From an uncultured delta proteobacterium (GTDB lineage: Bacteria; UBA10199; GCA-002796325; 1-14-0-20-49-13): a stretch of DNA of 8,587 nt. Positions 1 through 6,959 of the stretch are shown here, one piece after another. The position numbers and the translations under genes are program-made. Numbering within the stretch: position 1 is the stretch's first letter; every line of letters starts with the position of its first letter. The DNA is taken from NCBI GenBank assembly GCA_903868375.1, contig CAIPVD010000209.1:1-8587 (forward strand), written 5' to 3'. Under the pieces are notes generated by a model, which did not search any database, had not been told where the DNA came from, and saw only the letters and a program-made list of their open reading frames with translations.

Positions 1-653
1 GCCTTCGAATCCGTGCGACCCATTGAAGAAAGCAACAACGCCTTCTTATATATCTCCTCGTTGTTCGTTACGAAGACGCCACCTTCGCCGCTGACGGCTA
101 TCTTTGCGCCCTGAAAACTAAAGCAACCAATATCTCCAAATGTGCCGGTCTTCTTTCCTTTGAACTCCGCGCCAAGGGACGGCGCGGCATCTTCGATAAC
201 GCGAAGGTCGTGTTCTTTAGCGATGGACATTATCTCATCCATTTGCGCCGGATGGCCAAAAGTATGGACGAGCATTATGGCCTTTGTCTTCTTTGTTATG
301 ACCTTTCTAATAGCGTCGGGGTCGATGCACCATGTATCTGGATCGATATCGACAAAAACTGGAGTGGCTCCGGTATATTTTATTGCATAAGCGGTCGCTA
401 CCCAGCTAAAGTCCGTGCAGATGACCTCATCACCTTCTTTTAGGCCTAATGAAGCACAGGCTAAGTGCAAAGCGAGCGTACAACAATGAGTGGCGATGGC
501 ATATTTAACGCCTAAATAATCGCGAACGGCTTTCTCTAATTTCTTCGTATGCCCATCGTATGTTTCATAGAAACCGTTCTTCACGCCGTCAACAACGTAA
601 TCGATCTCCTTCTGCGTGATCCATGGCCCTGCAAATGCAATTTTTTTGCTCAT
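1..653 (-). CDS. DegT/DnrJ/EryC1/StrS-family sugar aminotransferase, 3' end cut by window edge
   Basis: Reading the minus strand from the ATG at 653-651 gives 217 codons without a stop before the left edge, about the first 55-60% of a usual 370-400 residue family member. It is a PLP-dependent fold-type I enzyme; relatives transfer an amino group from glutamate to a keto group on a nucleotide-linked sugar in the cytoplasm. Visible marks are the opening AFAGPWIT, the GDEVICTDFSWVATAYA stretch (residues 74-90), EDAAPSLGAEFKG (154-166; D155 should contact the pyridine nitrogen) and SFQGAKIAVSGEGG (179-192), where K184 is the expected PLP Schiff-base lysine. Unlike RfbH in the same operon it keeps this lysine, so it should be a true aminotransferase. 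A strong AAGGTGA site (664-658) lies four bases before the ATG and includes the stop of the preceding gene, from which it is separated by four bases. The wording is close to perosamine-synthase-type enzymes, but the substrate and the 3- or 4-position of attack cannot be read from half a protein. Confidence 0.9.
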   Translation of the reverse strand, partial: MSKKIAFAGPWITQKEIDYVVDGVKNGFYETYDGHTKKLEKAVRDYLGVKYAIATHCCTLALHLACASLGLKEGDEVICTDFSWVATAYAIKYTGATPVFVDIDPDTWCIDPDAIRKVITKKTKAIMLVHTFGHPAQMDEIMSIAKEHDLRVIEDAAPSLGAEFKGKKTGTFGDIGCFSFQGAKIAVSGEGGVFVTNNEEIYKKALLLSSMGRTDSK

Positions 654-657
654 ATTT

Positions 658-1824
658 TCACCTTTTCAATGAAAGAAGCCTTTCACATGCCTCGTTCAGT
701 ATTGGATCCTTTTTGGCGAAGCAGAACCTTACTAAATTATCGCCGCCATCGGCATGATAGAAGGCACTGCCCGGAACGCTCGCAACTCCCGTCTTCTTTA
801 GAATGCTCATTGCTTTTTCTTTGCTTGTCGCGCCCGCTATTGAACTTACATCCGCCAGTACATAATATGCCCCTTGGGGAACATACGGGGTTAGGCCAAT
901 TTTTTTAAGGACCGAACACAACCTGTCTCTCTTCTCCTGATATTCACGGCTGATCGCGCTATAAAAACCGTCCGACAGATCGTTAATACCTTTCGCAACT
1001 CCCATCTGCAACGGTGCCGGCCCACAAACATAGACCAGATCGTTAACGTAGCCGATAGTTTCGGACCATCTTTCATCGCAGATACAATAACCGATCCTCC
1101 ATCCGGTGATACTAAACGTCTTCGAATAGCCAGATATCGTGATAGTTCTGCCATTAAATTCCTGCATCGAAGCAGGGCTAATATGTTTTCCGTTATCGTA
1201 AAGAAAGTATTCGTATATCTCATCCGTAAAAACGAAAAGATCGTATCTATTGCAAAGTTCCGCCAACGACTTCAGCTCTTCCCGCGTAAAGACCTTTCCT
1301 GAAGGATTTGCGGGAGTATTGATCATTATTCCGCGCGTCTTAGGCGTGATCGCTTTTTCAACTTCTTCTATATTGAATGTCCAAGATGGTGGTTTTAGTT
1401 TCACATATTTCGAAACGACGCCTGCTGCATTGAACGTATTTATATGATACCCATAATATGGTTCGAAGATGATAACTTCATCACCCGGGTCCAGTAATGC
1501 CAGACATGCCGAGTACAAAGCGCCCGTTGCTCCTGCAGACACGATAATGTTCTTGTTAGGGTCGCATTGAATGGCATTGTATTTCACGGCCTTTTTTGCG
1601 ATCGCTTCTCTCAACTCCTGCAAGCCATCGTATCTTGTATAAGTGTTGAAGCCTTCGTCTATCGCCAGGTGAGCGCCTTGCCGAACAGCGTCCGGCAGTG
1701 GCAGATCGCACACTCCCTGCGACAGATTGATTCCACCAACATTATCGCATTCGATCGACATGTTGCGGATCTCTGATTGAATGAGCATCTCGGAACGGCT
1801 ACTTGTGAACAATCTATTATTCAT
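658..1824 (-). CDS. class I/II PLP aminotransferase acting on a 2-oxo/amino acid
   Basis: The protein has 388 residues, a normal length for the aspartate/kynurenine-type aminotransferase family. It shows INLSQGVCDLPLP (32-44), TPANPSGKVF (170-179, with the NPSG turn), FTDEIYEYF (199-207; D201 and Y204 for PLP), SGYSKTFSITGWRIGY (231-246) with the PLP lysine K235 and phosphate-binding R243, and a C-terminal VRFCFA with R366. That arginine normally grips the alpha-carboxylate, so the substrate is probably an amino acid or 2-oxo acid and not a sugar. I place the start at the ATG 1824-1822 because AGAGGT lies seven bases before it; an upstream in-frame TTG (1842) would add six residues without a better ribosome site. 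The gap from the SDR stop is 19 bases, and the DegT gene follows after four. The natural candidate substrate in this operon is 4-hydroxy-2-oxopentanoate from the aldolase, or alanine/pyruvate exchange; neither is proven. Confidence 0.9.
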   Translation of the reverse strand: MNNRLFTSSRSEMLIQSEIRNMSIECDNVGGINLSQGVCDLPLPDAVRQGAHLAIDEGFNTYTRYDGLQELREAIAKKAVKYNAIQCDPNKNIIVSAGATGALYSACLALLDPGDEVIIFEPYYGYHINTFNAAGVVSKYVKLKPPSWTFNIEEVEKAITPKTRGIMINTPANPSGKVFTREELKSLAELCNRYDLFVFTDEIYEYFLYDNGKHISPASMQEFNGRTITISGYSKTFSITGWRIGYCICDERWSETIGYVNDLVYVCGPAPLQMGVAKGINDLSDGFYSAISREYQEKRDRLCSVLKKIGLTPYVPQGAYYVLADVSSIAGATSKEKAMSILKKTGVASVPGSAFYHADGGDNLVRFCFAKKDPILNEACERLLSLKR

Positions 1825-1831
1825 TCGACAA

Positions 1832-1837
1832 ACCTCT
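1832..1837 (-). promoter_or_regulatory. ribosome binding site of the class I aminotransferase
   Basis: The minus strand reads AGAGGT here, seven bases before the ATG at 1824. It decides for that start over the in-frame TTG at 1842, which would lie upstream of the site. Confidence 0.7.
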
Positions 1838-1843
1838 CGCAAA

Positions 1844-2590
1844 TCAACTTAGAAAAACACCACCATTAACGTTGATACATTCGCCCGTGATATAATCACC
1901 TTCTTGCACTAAAAAGCGAACAACCCTTGCAATTTCATTCGGCATGGCTACCCTACCTATTGGAACTTTAGAAACGATCTGATCGAGAACTTCCTTTGGT
2001 ATCGAACGCAACATATCGGTATCGACATATCCGGGGCTAACCGCATTAATGGTAATTCCGTGTTTGGCCGTCTCGAGCGCCACTGATTTGGTAAAACCAA
2101 CTATTCCAGCCTTGGATGCGGCGTAATTGGATTGCCCAAACGCCCCCATCTGGCCAACGACTGAAGCAATGCTCACGATCCTGCCCCATCCATTCTCAAT
2201 AAGATGTGGCACCGCAACTCGCGTACAATTATATACACTGTAAAGATTGGTTTTCATGACATCGTCCCACTCTTTGAACGTCATTCGCTTTAAAGTCTTG
2301 TCCTTTACGATGCCGGCGTTATTTATCAGAATATCCACTTTATTAAAATGGCTAACGCTTTCTTTTATCAAACGATCGGCCTCTTCCGGAATAGAAATGT
2401 CTGCTGCGATAAAATGAGAAGGACTATCAAACCCCGAGATCTTAGCGCAGGTCATTTTGGCATCTTCACTAAGACAGATATCATTAATAACGAGATTGCA
2501 TCCCTGCTTTGCCAATTCAAAGGCTATTTCTCTTCCTATCCCTCTTGCACCGCCGGTTACTATTGCTGTTCTTCCCTTTAAATTTTGCAT
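1844..2590 (-). CDS. FabG-type short-chain dehydrogenase/reductase
   Basis: This 248-residue classical SDR has the length of FabG/PhbB ketoreductases. The Rossmann nucleotide motif TGGARGIG spans residues 12-19, NNAG lies at 90-93, and the catalytic set N115, S143, Y156 and K160 is complete (YAASK at 156-160). The post-catalytic SPGYVDTDM (185-193) and the terminal GECINVNGG are also typical. It should be a cytoplasmic NAD(P)H-dependent carbonyl reductase. The ATG shares its A with the TAA stop of the acyltransferase gene (one-base overlap), with AGGAAGAGGA upstream, so translation is likely coupled. FabG-like sequence alone would suggest acyl carrier protein chemistry, but no fatty-acid genes are present. 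In this operon I infer reduction of a keto group on a nucleotide sugar, most likely the exocyclic ketone left by the ThDP enzyme, the job YerF does in yersiniose synthesis. Reduction of a hydroxyacyl precursor is the alternative. Confidence 0.9.
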   Translation of the reverse strand: MQNLKGRTAIVTGGARGIGREIAFELAKQGCNLVINDICLSEDAKMTCAKISGFDSPSHFIAADISIPEEADRLIKESVSHFNKVDILINNAGIVKDKTLKRMTFKEWDDVMKTNLYSVYNCTRVAVPHLIENGWGRIVSIASVVGQMGAFGQSNYAASKAGIVGFTKSVALETAKHGITINAVSPGYVDTDMLRSIPKEVLDQIVSKVPIGRVAMPNEIARVVRFLVQEGDYITGECINVNGGVFLS

Positions 2591-3192
2591 TATTGTCCTC
2601 TTCCTGCGTTAGCTGCGACTTCGTCCAAAAGTTCCTTCTCCAACATCAACAAGTCTTTTTTCCTATCCTTGAGGCGCTTTACCGGAATGCCGCAATACAT
2701 GCCCCATGGTTCCAGGTCTTTTGTAACCAACGACATAGCGCCTACCGACGAACCTTCTCCGATAGTGCAAGACGGCAATATGACCGTGCTGGCGCCTATG
2801 ATAACGTGCTTCTTTAAGATAACCTTTCCAGTTTTCCCGCCGATATACTTTCTTGGAACGGTAGGGTTGGTCAGTTTGCAGCCGGAATAATCATCGCTTC
2901 CAGTAAAAAGGAAAACTCCAGGTGCAAATCCAGAAAAATCTTCCAAAACAAAACCGGATCCACCAGCTATGCAACAATGTGACGCAATGTGCACATAGGA
3001 ACCTATGCGGCATTCGACATCCTTACCGGCAACGATAATGACAAAATCATCGATCCTTACATTATCGCCGATAGAAAGATTTTCGGTGAAGAAAATTCCA
3101 ACGTTTCGCTTTATCTTCACGTTCTTACCCAGGGCCTTAAAACCAAAACCCTGCAATTCTTCATCTGTATAAAATGTTTGTCCAATGTGCAT
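2590..3192 (-). CDS. left-handed beta-helix (hexapeptide) sugar acyltransferase
   Basis: The 200-residue protein contains imperfect hexapeptide repeats from about residue 20 to 160 (for example IGDNVRIDDFVIIVAG, 41-56; IGSYVHIASHCCIAG, 63-77) and the NodL/LacA-type tail VIIGASTVILPSCTIGEGSS (130-149) followed by a CGIPVKRLKDR exit helix (167-177). Such proteins are trimeric and move an acetyl or other acyl group from CoA to a hydroxyl or amino group of a sugar. H68 and H72 are candidate catalytic bases. The motif TGSDDYSG (97-104), as I recall, is shared with acetyltransferases of O-antigen clusters. No signal peptide or membrane span is present. AAAAGGT stands six bases before the ATG, and the preceding ThDP gene stops four bases upstream. 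With the DegT aminotransferase of the same operon it could form a make-amine-then-acylate pair, but O-acylation is equally possible. Confidence 0.88.
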   Translation of the reverse strand: MHIGQTFYTDEELQGFGFKALGKNVKIKRNVGIFFTENLSIGDNVRIDDFVIIVAGKDVECRIGSYVHIASHCCIAGGSGFVLEDFSGFAPGVFLFTGSDDYSGCKLTNPTVPRKYIGGKTGKVILKKHVIIGASTVILPSCTIGEGSSVGAMSLVTKDLEPWGMYCGIPVKRLKDRKKDLLMLEKELLDEVAANAGRGQ

Positions 3193-3196
3193 ATTT

Positions 3197-4984
3197 TTAC
3201 CTTTTTACCCCAGCGACCATTTCCTCTTCATATATTTTTCTGTCCAAGAACGGGTACATATCCTCATAAGGCTTGGAAACAAGCGTTCCATCAGCCAATT
3301 TTTCCGATGCGATCCTTGGAACGATCAATTGCCATTCCGGAGTCATCACATCGCAAATGACCGGCCCATCAAAGTCCATGACCTCTTTGATCTTCGATTC
3401 AACCTCACCGGCAGAGCTTATCCTAACGCCCTTGATCCCATATGCTTCTGCTATCTTCAGCGAATCCGGGCACCAAACGCCATTCTCCGGGCCTTCGCCA
3501 AAAAGACGGCCTTCCATGAAGTTCTTTTGCGTATGCCTGATCAATAGATATCCGTTGTTATTAAAAATAATGATCTTGATCGGCATTTTATTATGTTTGA
3601 TCGTCGCAAGCTCCTGAATGTTCATCTGCAGGCTTCCATCGCCGGTGATGACGATCGTTCTCTTCCAATTGTTAGCGGCGCATGCGCCCATCGCCGCTAC
3701 CCAATAACCCATCGAAGAAAGGCCACCGGTCGTTAAGAACCGCTGCCCCTTCTTGACCTTCCAAACCTGGCAAGCGACATGAAAACAACTTCCGGTATCG
3801 ACGACTATCATGTCCTCTTTCTTTGCATAGTCAGACAATTTTTCAGTGAAGTAGTAAGAGTTGACCGGCTTCTCGTCTTTATATTGCGGGAGTACGACCT
3901 TATATGTATCCTTCCAGTGTTTGCATTTCCCGATCCATTCGTTGAAATTAGGCATTTCGGAGCCGGCCTGTTTCGAAAGCTCGGAAATAAATATCTTTGC
4001 ATCACACTTGATCTTAATATCGATCTTAACTCCTGGCTTGTTCAGTTCTTCATCATCCATATCTACAACGATCTTCTTCGCATACTGACCAAAGTTCTTG
4101 GGATCGTGCCCTACCAATGCCGATGCAAGGCGACATCCTATGGAGATGATAACGTCGGCATTTTGTATCGCAAAGTTCGCCGATCTTTCGCCGTAATTGC
4201 CCGGCCTCCCGACATAAAGTTCATGGTCGCTGTTCAAGATATCTATCCCAAGCCGTGAAGTAAGCACAGGTACTTGCAACTTTTCTGCAAGGGACTGAAA
4301 AACATTCGCTGCATTCGCGAGCCTAACTCCTTGCCCTACTAGGAAGATAGGCCTTCTGGCGGAACGCAAAAGCCTTACGACATCCGAAACGTTTTTCTTA
4401 AGTTCCGCCACGTTCAATTCCGTGACCGGCGGCCTGAACTCTTCGAGCAATCTATCCGGGACTTCCATCTTTTGAACATCCAATGGAACATCTATCCAAA
4501 CCGGGCCCGGACGCCCGTTCATTGCATAGTAATAAGCCTTCTGCATGTAATATAATATCTTGTGGGGATCATCTACCGTAACAAAGAACTTCGTAACGTT
4601 CTCTACCAGCGGGCGAATATTTATTCCCTGAATACCGATCTGCCGAATGGGATGGGCGTCCTGATACTGAACGTTGGACAGTGCCGACTGACCGGACACT
4701 ATTATCATGGGAGAGGAATCTGTCCAGCCTCCAACCAATCCGTTGATAACGTTCACCGAACCGGGCCCTGCCGTAACCAATGCAACAGCCATCTTTCCCG
4801 TCAGCCTTCCATATGCCTCGGCAGACATTCCAGCGCCCTGCTCATGATGCGTACAAATCGTCTTAAGGTTCTTGTTCTGACAGACAGCGTCCACCAAATG
4901 CATCGCCTGACCGCCCGACACCATAAAAACGGTATCGGTTCCCATATCATTCAGAAATTTGAATATAAAATCGGCAACTCTCAT
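3197..4984 (-). CDS. ThDP-dependent enzyme of acetolactate-synthase fold, probable sugar-branching carboligase (YerE-like)
   Basis: The 595 residues show the three-domain ThDP layout. The N-terminal Pyr domain has the catalytic glutamate E48 in THHEQGAGMSAEAYGRLTGK (45-64) and LVTAGPGSVNVINGL (69-83). A central domain of about 195-340 corresponds to the FAD/nucleotide-like domain of acetolactate synthases. The C-terminal PP domain has GDGSLQMN (448-455) followed by FNNN (474-477), the metal/diphosphate motif. At the position where acetolactate synthases have the acceptor-selecting tryptophan (LGMVxQWQ) this protein reads LLIRHTQ, with T485 aligned to the Trp by my hand alignment. No small regulatory subunit gene is next to it. 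YerE is a ThDP enzyme that adds an acetyl unit from pyruvate to the C4 ketone of CDP-3,6-dideoxy-4-keto-glucose, and the RfbG/RfbH genes upstream supply that acceptor. The neighbouring aldolase suggests that the donor may be 4-hydroxy-2-oxopentanoate. AGAGGT stands six bases before the ATG. The C-terminal tail beyond about residue 550 is longer than in biosynthetic AHAS. Confidence 0.9.
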   Translation of the reverse strand: MRVADFIFKFLNDMGTDTVFMVSGGQAMHLVDAVCQNKNLKTICTHHEQGAGMSAEAYGRLTGKMAVALVTAGPGSVNVINGLVGGWTDSSPMIIVSGQSALSNVQYQDAHPIRQIGIQGINIRPLVENVTKFFVTVDDPHKILYYMQKAYYYAMNGRPGPVWIDVPLDVQKMEVPDRLLEEFRPPVTELNVAELKKNVSDVVRLLRSARRPIFLVGQGVRLANAANVFQSLAEKLQVPVLTSRLGIDILNSDHELYVGRPGNYGERSANFAIQNADVIISIGCRLASALVGHDPKNFGQYAKKIVVDMDDEELNKPGVKIDIKIKCDAKIFISELSKQAGSEMPNFNEWIGKCKHWKDTYKVVLPQYKDEKPVNSYYFTEKLSDYAKKEDMIVVDTGSCFHVACQVWKVKKGQRFLTTGGLSSMGYWVAAMGACAANNWKRTIVITGDGSLQMNIQELATIKHNKMPIKIIIFNNNGYLLIRHTQKNFMEGRLFGEGPENGVWCPDSLKIAEAYGIKGVRISSAGEVESKIKEVMDFDGPVICDVMTPEWQLIVPRIASEKLADGTLVSKPYEDMYPFLDRKIYEEEMVAGVKR

Positions 4985-4990
4985 AAGATC

Positions 4991-4996
4991 ACCTCT
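4991..4996 (-). promoter_or_regulatory. strong ribosome binding site of the ThDP enzyme
   Basis: The minus strand reads AGAGGT followed by GATCTT and the ATG at 4984. It lies in the widest gap of the operon (30 bases, 4985-5014), so this gene can initiate without coupling to the aldolase. The rest of the gap shows no hairpin or promoter. Confidence 0.7.
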
Positions 4997-5014
4997 TTGA
5001 ATATTTCCCTACGA

Positions 5015-6061
5015 CTAAAGCAAGGCACCTAGATCATAGCTCTCTTCTTTAGCGCCTTTTTTCTCCGCAAGGTACACCGCCACATCAACTATAAAATCTT
5101 CCTGACCCGCCACCATCTTTCGTCTTCCAAGCTCCATAAAGATATCGCGTGGATCGACATTGAACCGTTCCGCCGCCTTCTTCACGTGCTTTGCAAAACC
5201 AGAGAATACGCCGGCGATCCCGCTTATCAAACTTACCGACGATATTTCCTGCGGGCCAGTCATCATCTTTGTAACGACATTATCACTTACATCCATCATC
5301 TTGTACAGATTGAGCCCGCTGTTCTTTCCGATCTTGGAAAGAAGTCCAGCCAACACTTCCAGCTGGCAATTACCGGCGCCGGCGCCAAAACCACGAATAG
5401 TTCCATCGATTATCGTCGCACCGGATTCGATCGCTATCAGAGAATTGGATACGGCCAGGCCGAGATTATTATGGGCATGGAATCCAACGTGAATGTTCAG
5501 GTGATCGGCCAAACACTTGATCTTTTCGGAGACCATGGAGGGAACCGACGACCCTGCGGAATCCATTAATATTACGCCCTGCGCCCCATAGCTTTCCATC
5601 TTCCTGGCCTCTTCCAAAAGCCGCTCCTTCGTGGTCATGTGATACATCATCAGAACGCCATAGGCTTCTTTACCGCGCTTGCGTACATATTCGATATGCT
5701 GACGCGTAACGTCGGCTTCCGTACAATGAGTTGCGATACAAAAAAGTTCCACACCTTCTTCGACAGCAGGATCGATATTGTCCTTGATCGTGCCGAATCC
5801 CGGTATAAGGAAAGCTCCGAGCTTCGTTCTTTTAAGTCCGGAGCGAGCGGTTCTAAGCATTTCGACGTCGGGGGTAGCTGACATGCCGACCTGCAACGAT
5901 GACGCGCCAAGGCCATTTCCATGCCCTACTATGACGGTATACAAACCGGCGTCATCTATGGCCGGGCAATAACTTTTGATCGCATCGGTGTCCAGCTGGT
6001 GAGCAACGGCATGCGAGCCATCCCGCAATGTCGAATCAAAAAAGAGCAATTGTTTTTCCAT
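5015..6061 (-). CDS. 4-hydroxy-2-oxovalerate aldolase (DmpG/MhpE family, HMGL-like)
   Basis: The 348-residue enzyme matches the family length of about 340. It reversibly joins pyruvate and acetaldehyde to 4-hydroxy-2-oxopentanoate, using a divalent metal in a TIM barrel. DSTLRDGSHAVAHQ (9-22) carries the catalytic R13, D14 and H17. GFHAHNNLGLAVSNSL (193-208) carries the metal ligands H195 and H197, with D14 as the third. IRGFGAGAGNCQLEVL (222-237) is the typical barrel-end motif. The C-terminal part (about 278-335) is the family-specific domain that binds the dehydrogenase and forms the aldehyde channel. I choose the ATG at 6061 because GAGGT lies nine bases before it. An ATG at 6070 overlaps the dehydrogenase stop as ATGA, but GAGGT directly abuts it; it would add three residues. 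Catabolic relatives sit with meta-cleavage genes. Here the neighbours make nucleotide sugars, so I infer the synthetic direction. The stop TAG lies 30 bases before the ThDP gene. Confidence 0.93.
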   Translation of the reverse strand: MEKQLLFFDSTLRDGSHAVAHQLDTDAIKSYCPAIDDAGLYTVIVGHGNGLGASSLQVGMSATPDVEMLRTARSGLKRTKLGAFLIPGFGTIKDNIDPAVEEGVELFCIATHCTEADVTRQHIEYVRKRGKEAYGVLMMYHMTTKERLLEEARKMESYGAQGVILMDSAGSSVPSMVSEKIKCLADHLNIHVGFHAHNNLGLAVSNSLIAIESGATIIDGTIRGFGAGAGNCQLEVLAGLLSKIGKNSGLNLYKMMDVSDNVVTKMMTGPQEISSVSLISGIAGVFSGFAKHVKKAAERFNVDPRDIFMELGRRKMVAGQEDFIVDVAVYLAEKKGAKEESYDLGALL

Positions 6062-6066
6062 AGACG

Positions 6067-6948
6067 TCATACCTCGTTGCAGAGCATCTTTCTTTTTGCA
6101 TATTCCTCTGCAAGATTCACTGCAGCACACGTGATAATGTCAAGATTGCCGGAATATTTAGGAAGATAATCGCCGCGGCCTACCACTTCCACCATAACTG
6201 TTACCCTTTCATTCTCAAAGACGGGCTCGATCTTAAGCCGATAACCTGGAACATACTCCTGTATTCTCTTCACCATCGACATCACTTCGGAACGAATGGC
6301 TTCGATATTGGGCTTCGCAATGCGCGCGTATATCGTATTGTGCATAAGTACCGGCGGCTCCGCAGGATTCAGAACGATTATGGCCTTCGCCTTTTTCACG
6401 CCGGTGAAAATGGCAATGGCATCTCTCGTCGTCTGCGTGAATTCATCTATGTTCGCCCTTGTACCTGGCCCTGCGGACCTTGAAGACATGCTTGCCACGA
6501 TCTCAAAATATTCAGTTTCGGGATGCACTTTAAAAATAGACGATATTATCGGTATTGAAGCCTGTCCTCCGCACGTGATGAGATTAACATTATCGTGGCC
6601 CAAACAATCGGCCAGATTTATGGCTGGAACGCACATCTTACCTATCTGCGAAGGCGTTAGGTCGATCGTGAACTTTTTCAGTTCCTTAAGAATCGGGGCG
6701 TTGATCAAATGGATCTTGGCCGACGTGGCGTCAAAGACAATATCACAACAACTTGGATCGTTCTGGATCGCCCTAACGGAATCGGTGGACGTTCTTACGC
6801 CCATTAGATTCGCTCTTTTGATACCTTCGGAGCCTACGGAGACTCCCGCGAACATGCCGCATTCCAAGATATTCGATCTCTGAATCTTTATCAGAAGGTC
6901 TGTACCTATATTGCCAGTGCCGATTATGCCTACTTTTATCTTTTTCAT
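6067..6948 (-). CDS. acylating acetaldehyde dehydrogenase (DmpF/MhpF family)
   Basis: The 293-residue protein is slightly short of the 300-320 usual for DmpF/MhpF. It interconverts acetyl-CoA plus NADH with acetaldehyde, CoA and NAD, normally in a complex with the DmpG aldolase through which acetaldehyde is channelled. Visible are the N-terminal Rossmann loop GTGNIG (10-15), the active-site cysteine C126 in LITCGGQA (123-130), SSRSAGPGTRANIDEF (155-170), LNPAEPP (193-199) and GDYLPKYSGNLDI (259-271), all family signatures. The start is the ATG at 6948, because the protein then begins MKKIKVGIIG directly at the first Rossmann strand; a longer frame up to 7050 runs inside the end of RfbH and is rejected. 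No good ribosome site precedes it, and the RfbH stop is only 11 bases upstream, so translation probably depends on ribosomes finishing RfbH. Its aldolase partner starts five bases downstream (or overlaps by four). I infer operation towards acetaldehyde, feeding the aldolase. Confidence 0.93.
   Translation of the reverse strand: MKKIKVGIIGTGNIGTDLLIKIQRSNILECGMFAGVSVGSEGIKRANLMGVRTSTDSVRAIQNDPSCCDIVFDATSAKIHLINAPILKELKKFTIDLTPSQIGKMCVPAINLADCLGHDNVNLITCGGQASIPIISSIFKVHPETEYFEIVASMSSRSAGPGTRANIDEFTQTTRDAIAIFTGVKKAKAIIVLNPAEPPVLMHNTIYARIAKPNIEAIRSEVMSMVKRIQEYVPGYRLKIEPVFENERVTVMVEVVGRGDYLPKYSGNLDIITCAAVNLAEEYAKRKMLCNEV
6071..6075 (-). promoter_or_regulatory. ribosome binding site of the aldolase
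   Basis: The minus strand reads GAGGT just upstream of two in-frame ATGs, at 6070 (no spacing) and 6061 (nine bases). The spacing favours 6061. The dehydrogenase stop TGA (6069-6067) lies between, so the two partner proteins are translated in close succession. Confidence 0.6.
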
Positions 6949-6959
6949 CTGTTCGCTAA

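Noticed and set aside
142..443. Two plus-strand open frames near the left edge
   Set aside because: They are antisense to the DegT aminotransferase, whose minus-strand frame carries clear conserved motifs through this whole stretch.
3779..4258. Plus-strand open frame of 159 codons
   Set aside because: It is antisense to the conserved ThDP enzyme and shows no recognisable domain.
3197..4984. Branched-chain amino acid acetolactate synthase (IlvB/IlvG)
   Set aside because: No small subunit or other ilv gene is adjacent, the selecting tryptophan is missing, and the operon makes nucleotide sugars.
4985..5014. Internal promoter or terminator in the widest intergenic gap
   Set aside because: The 30 bases contain a ribosome site but no inverted repeat with a T tract and no convincing -10/-35 pair.
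6062..6130. Extended start for the aldolase
   Set aside because: The added residues overlap the dehydrogenase coding end and precede the GAGGT site; only the ATGs at 6070 and 6061 are plausible.
6296..6883. Plus-strand open frame of 195 codons
   Set aside because: It lies wholly inside the acetaldehyde dehydrogenase gene on the other strand, has no ribosome site or family motif, and opposite strands of strong genes often stay open by chance.
5015..6948. Aromatic compound (phenol/biphenyl) degradation locus
   Set aside because: Only the last two enzymes are present; ring-cleavage, hydrolase and hydratase genes are absent and both sides are polysaccharide genes.
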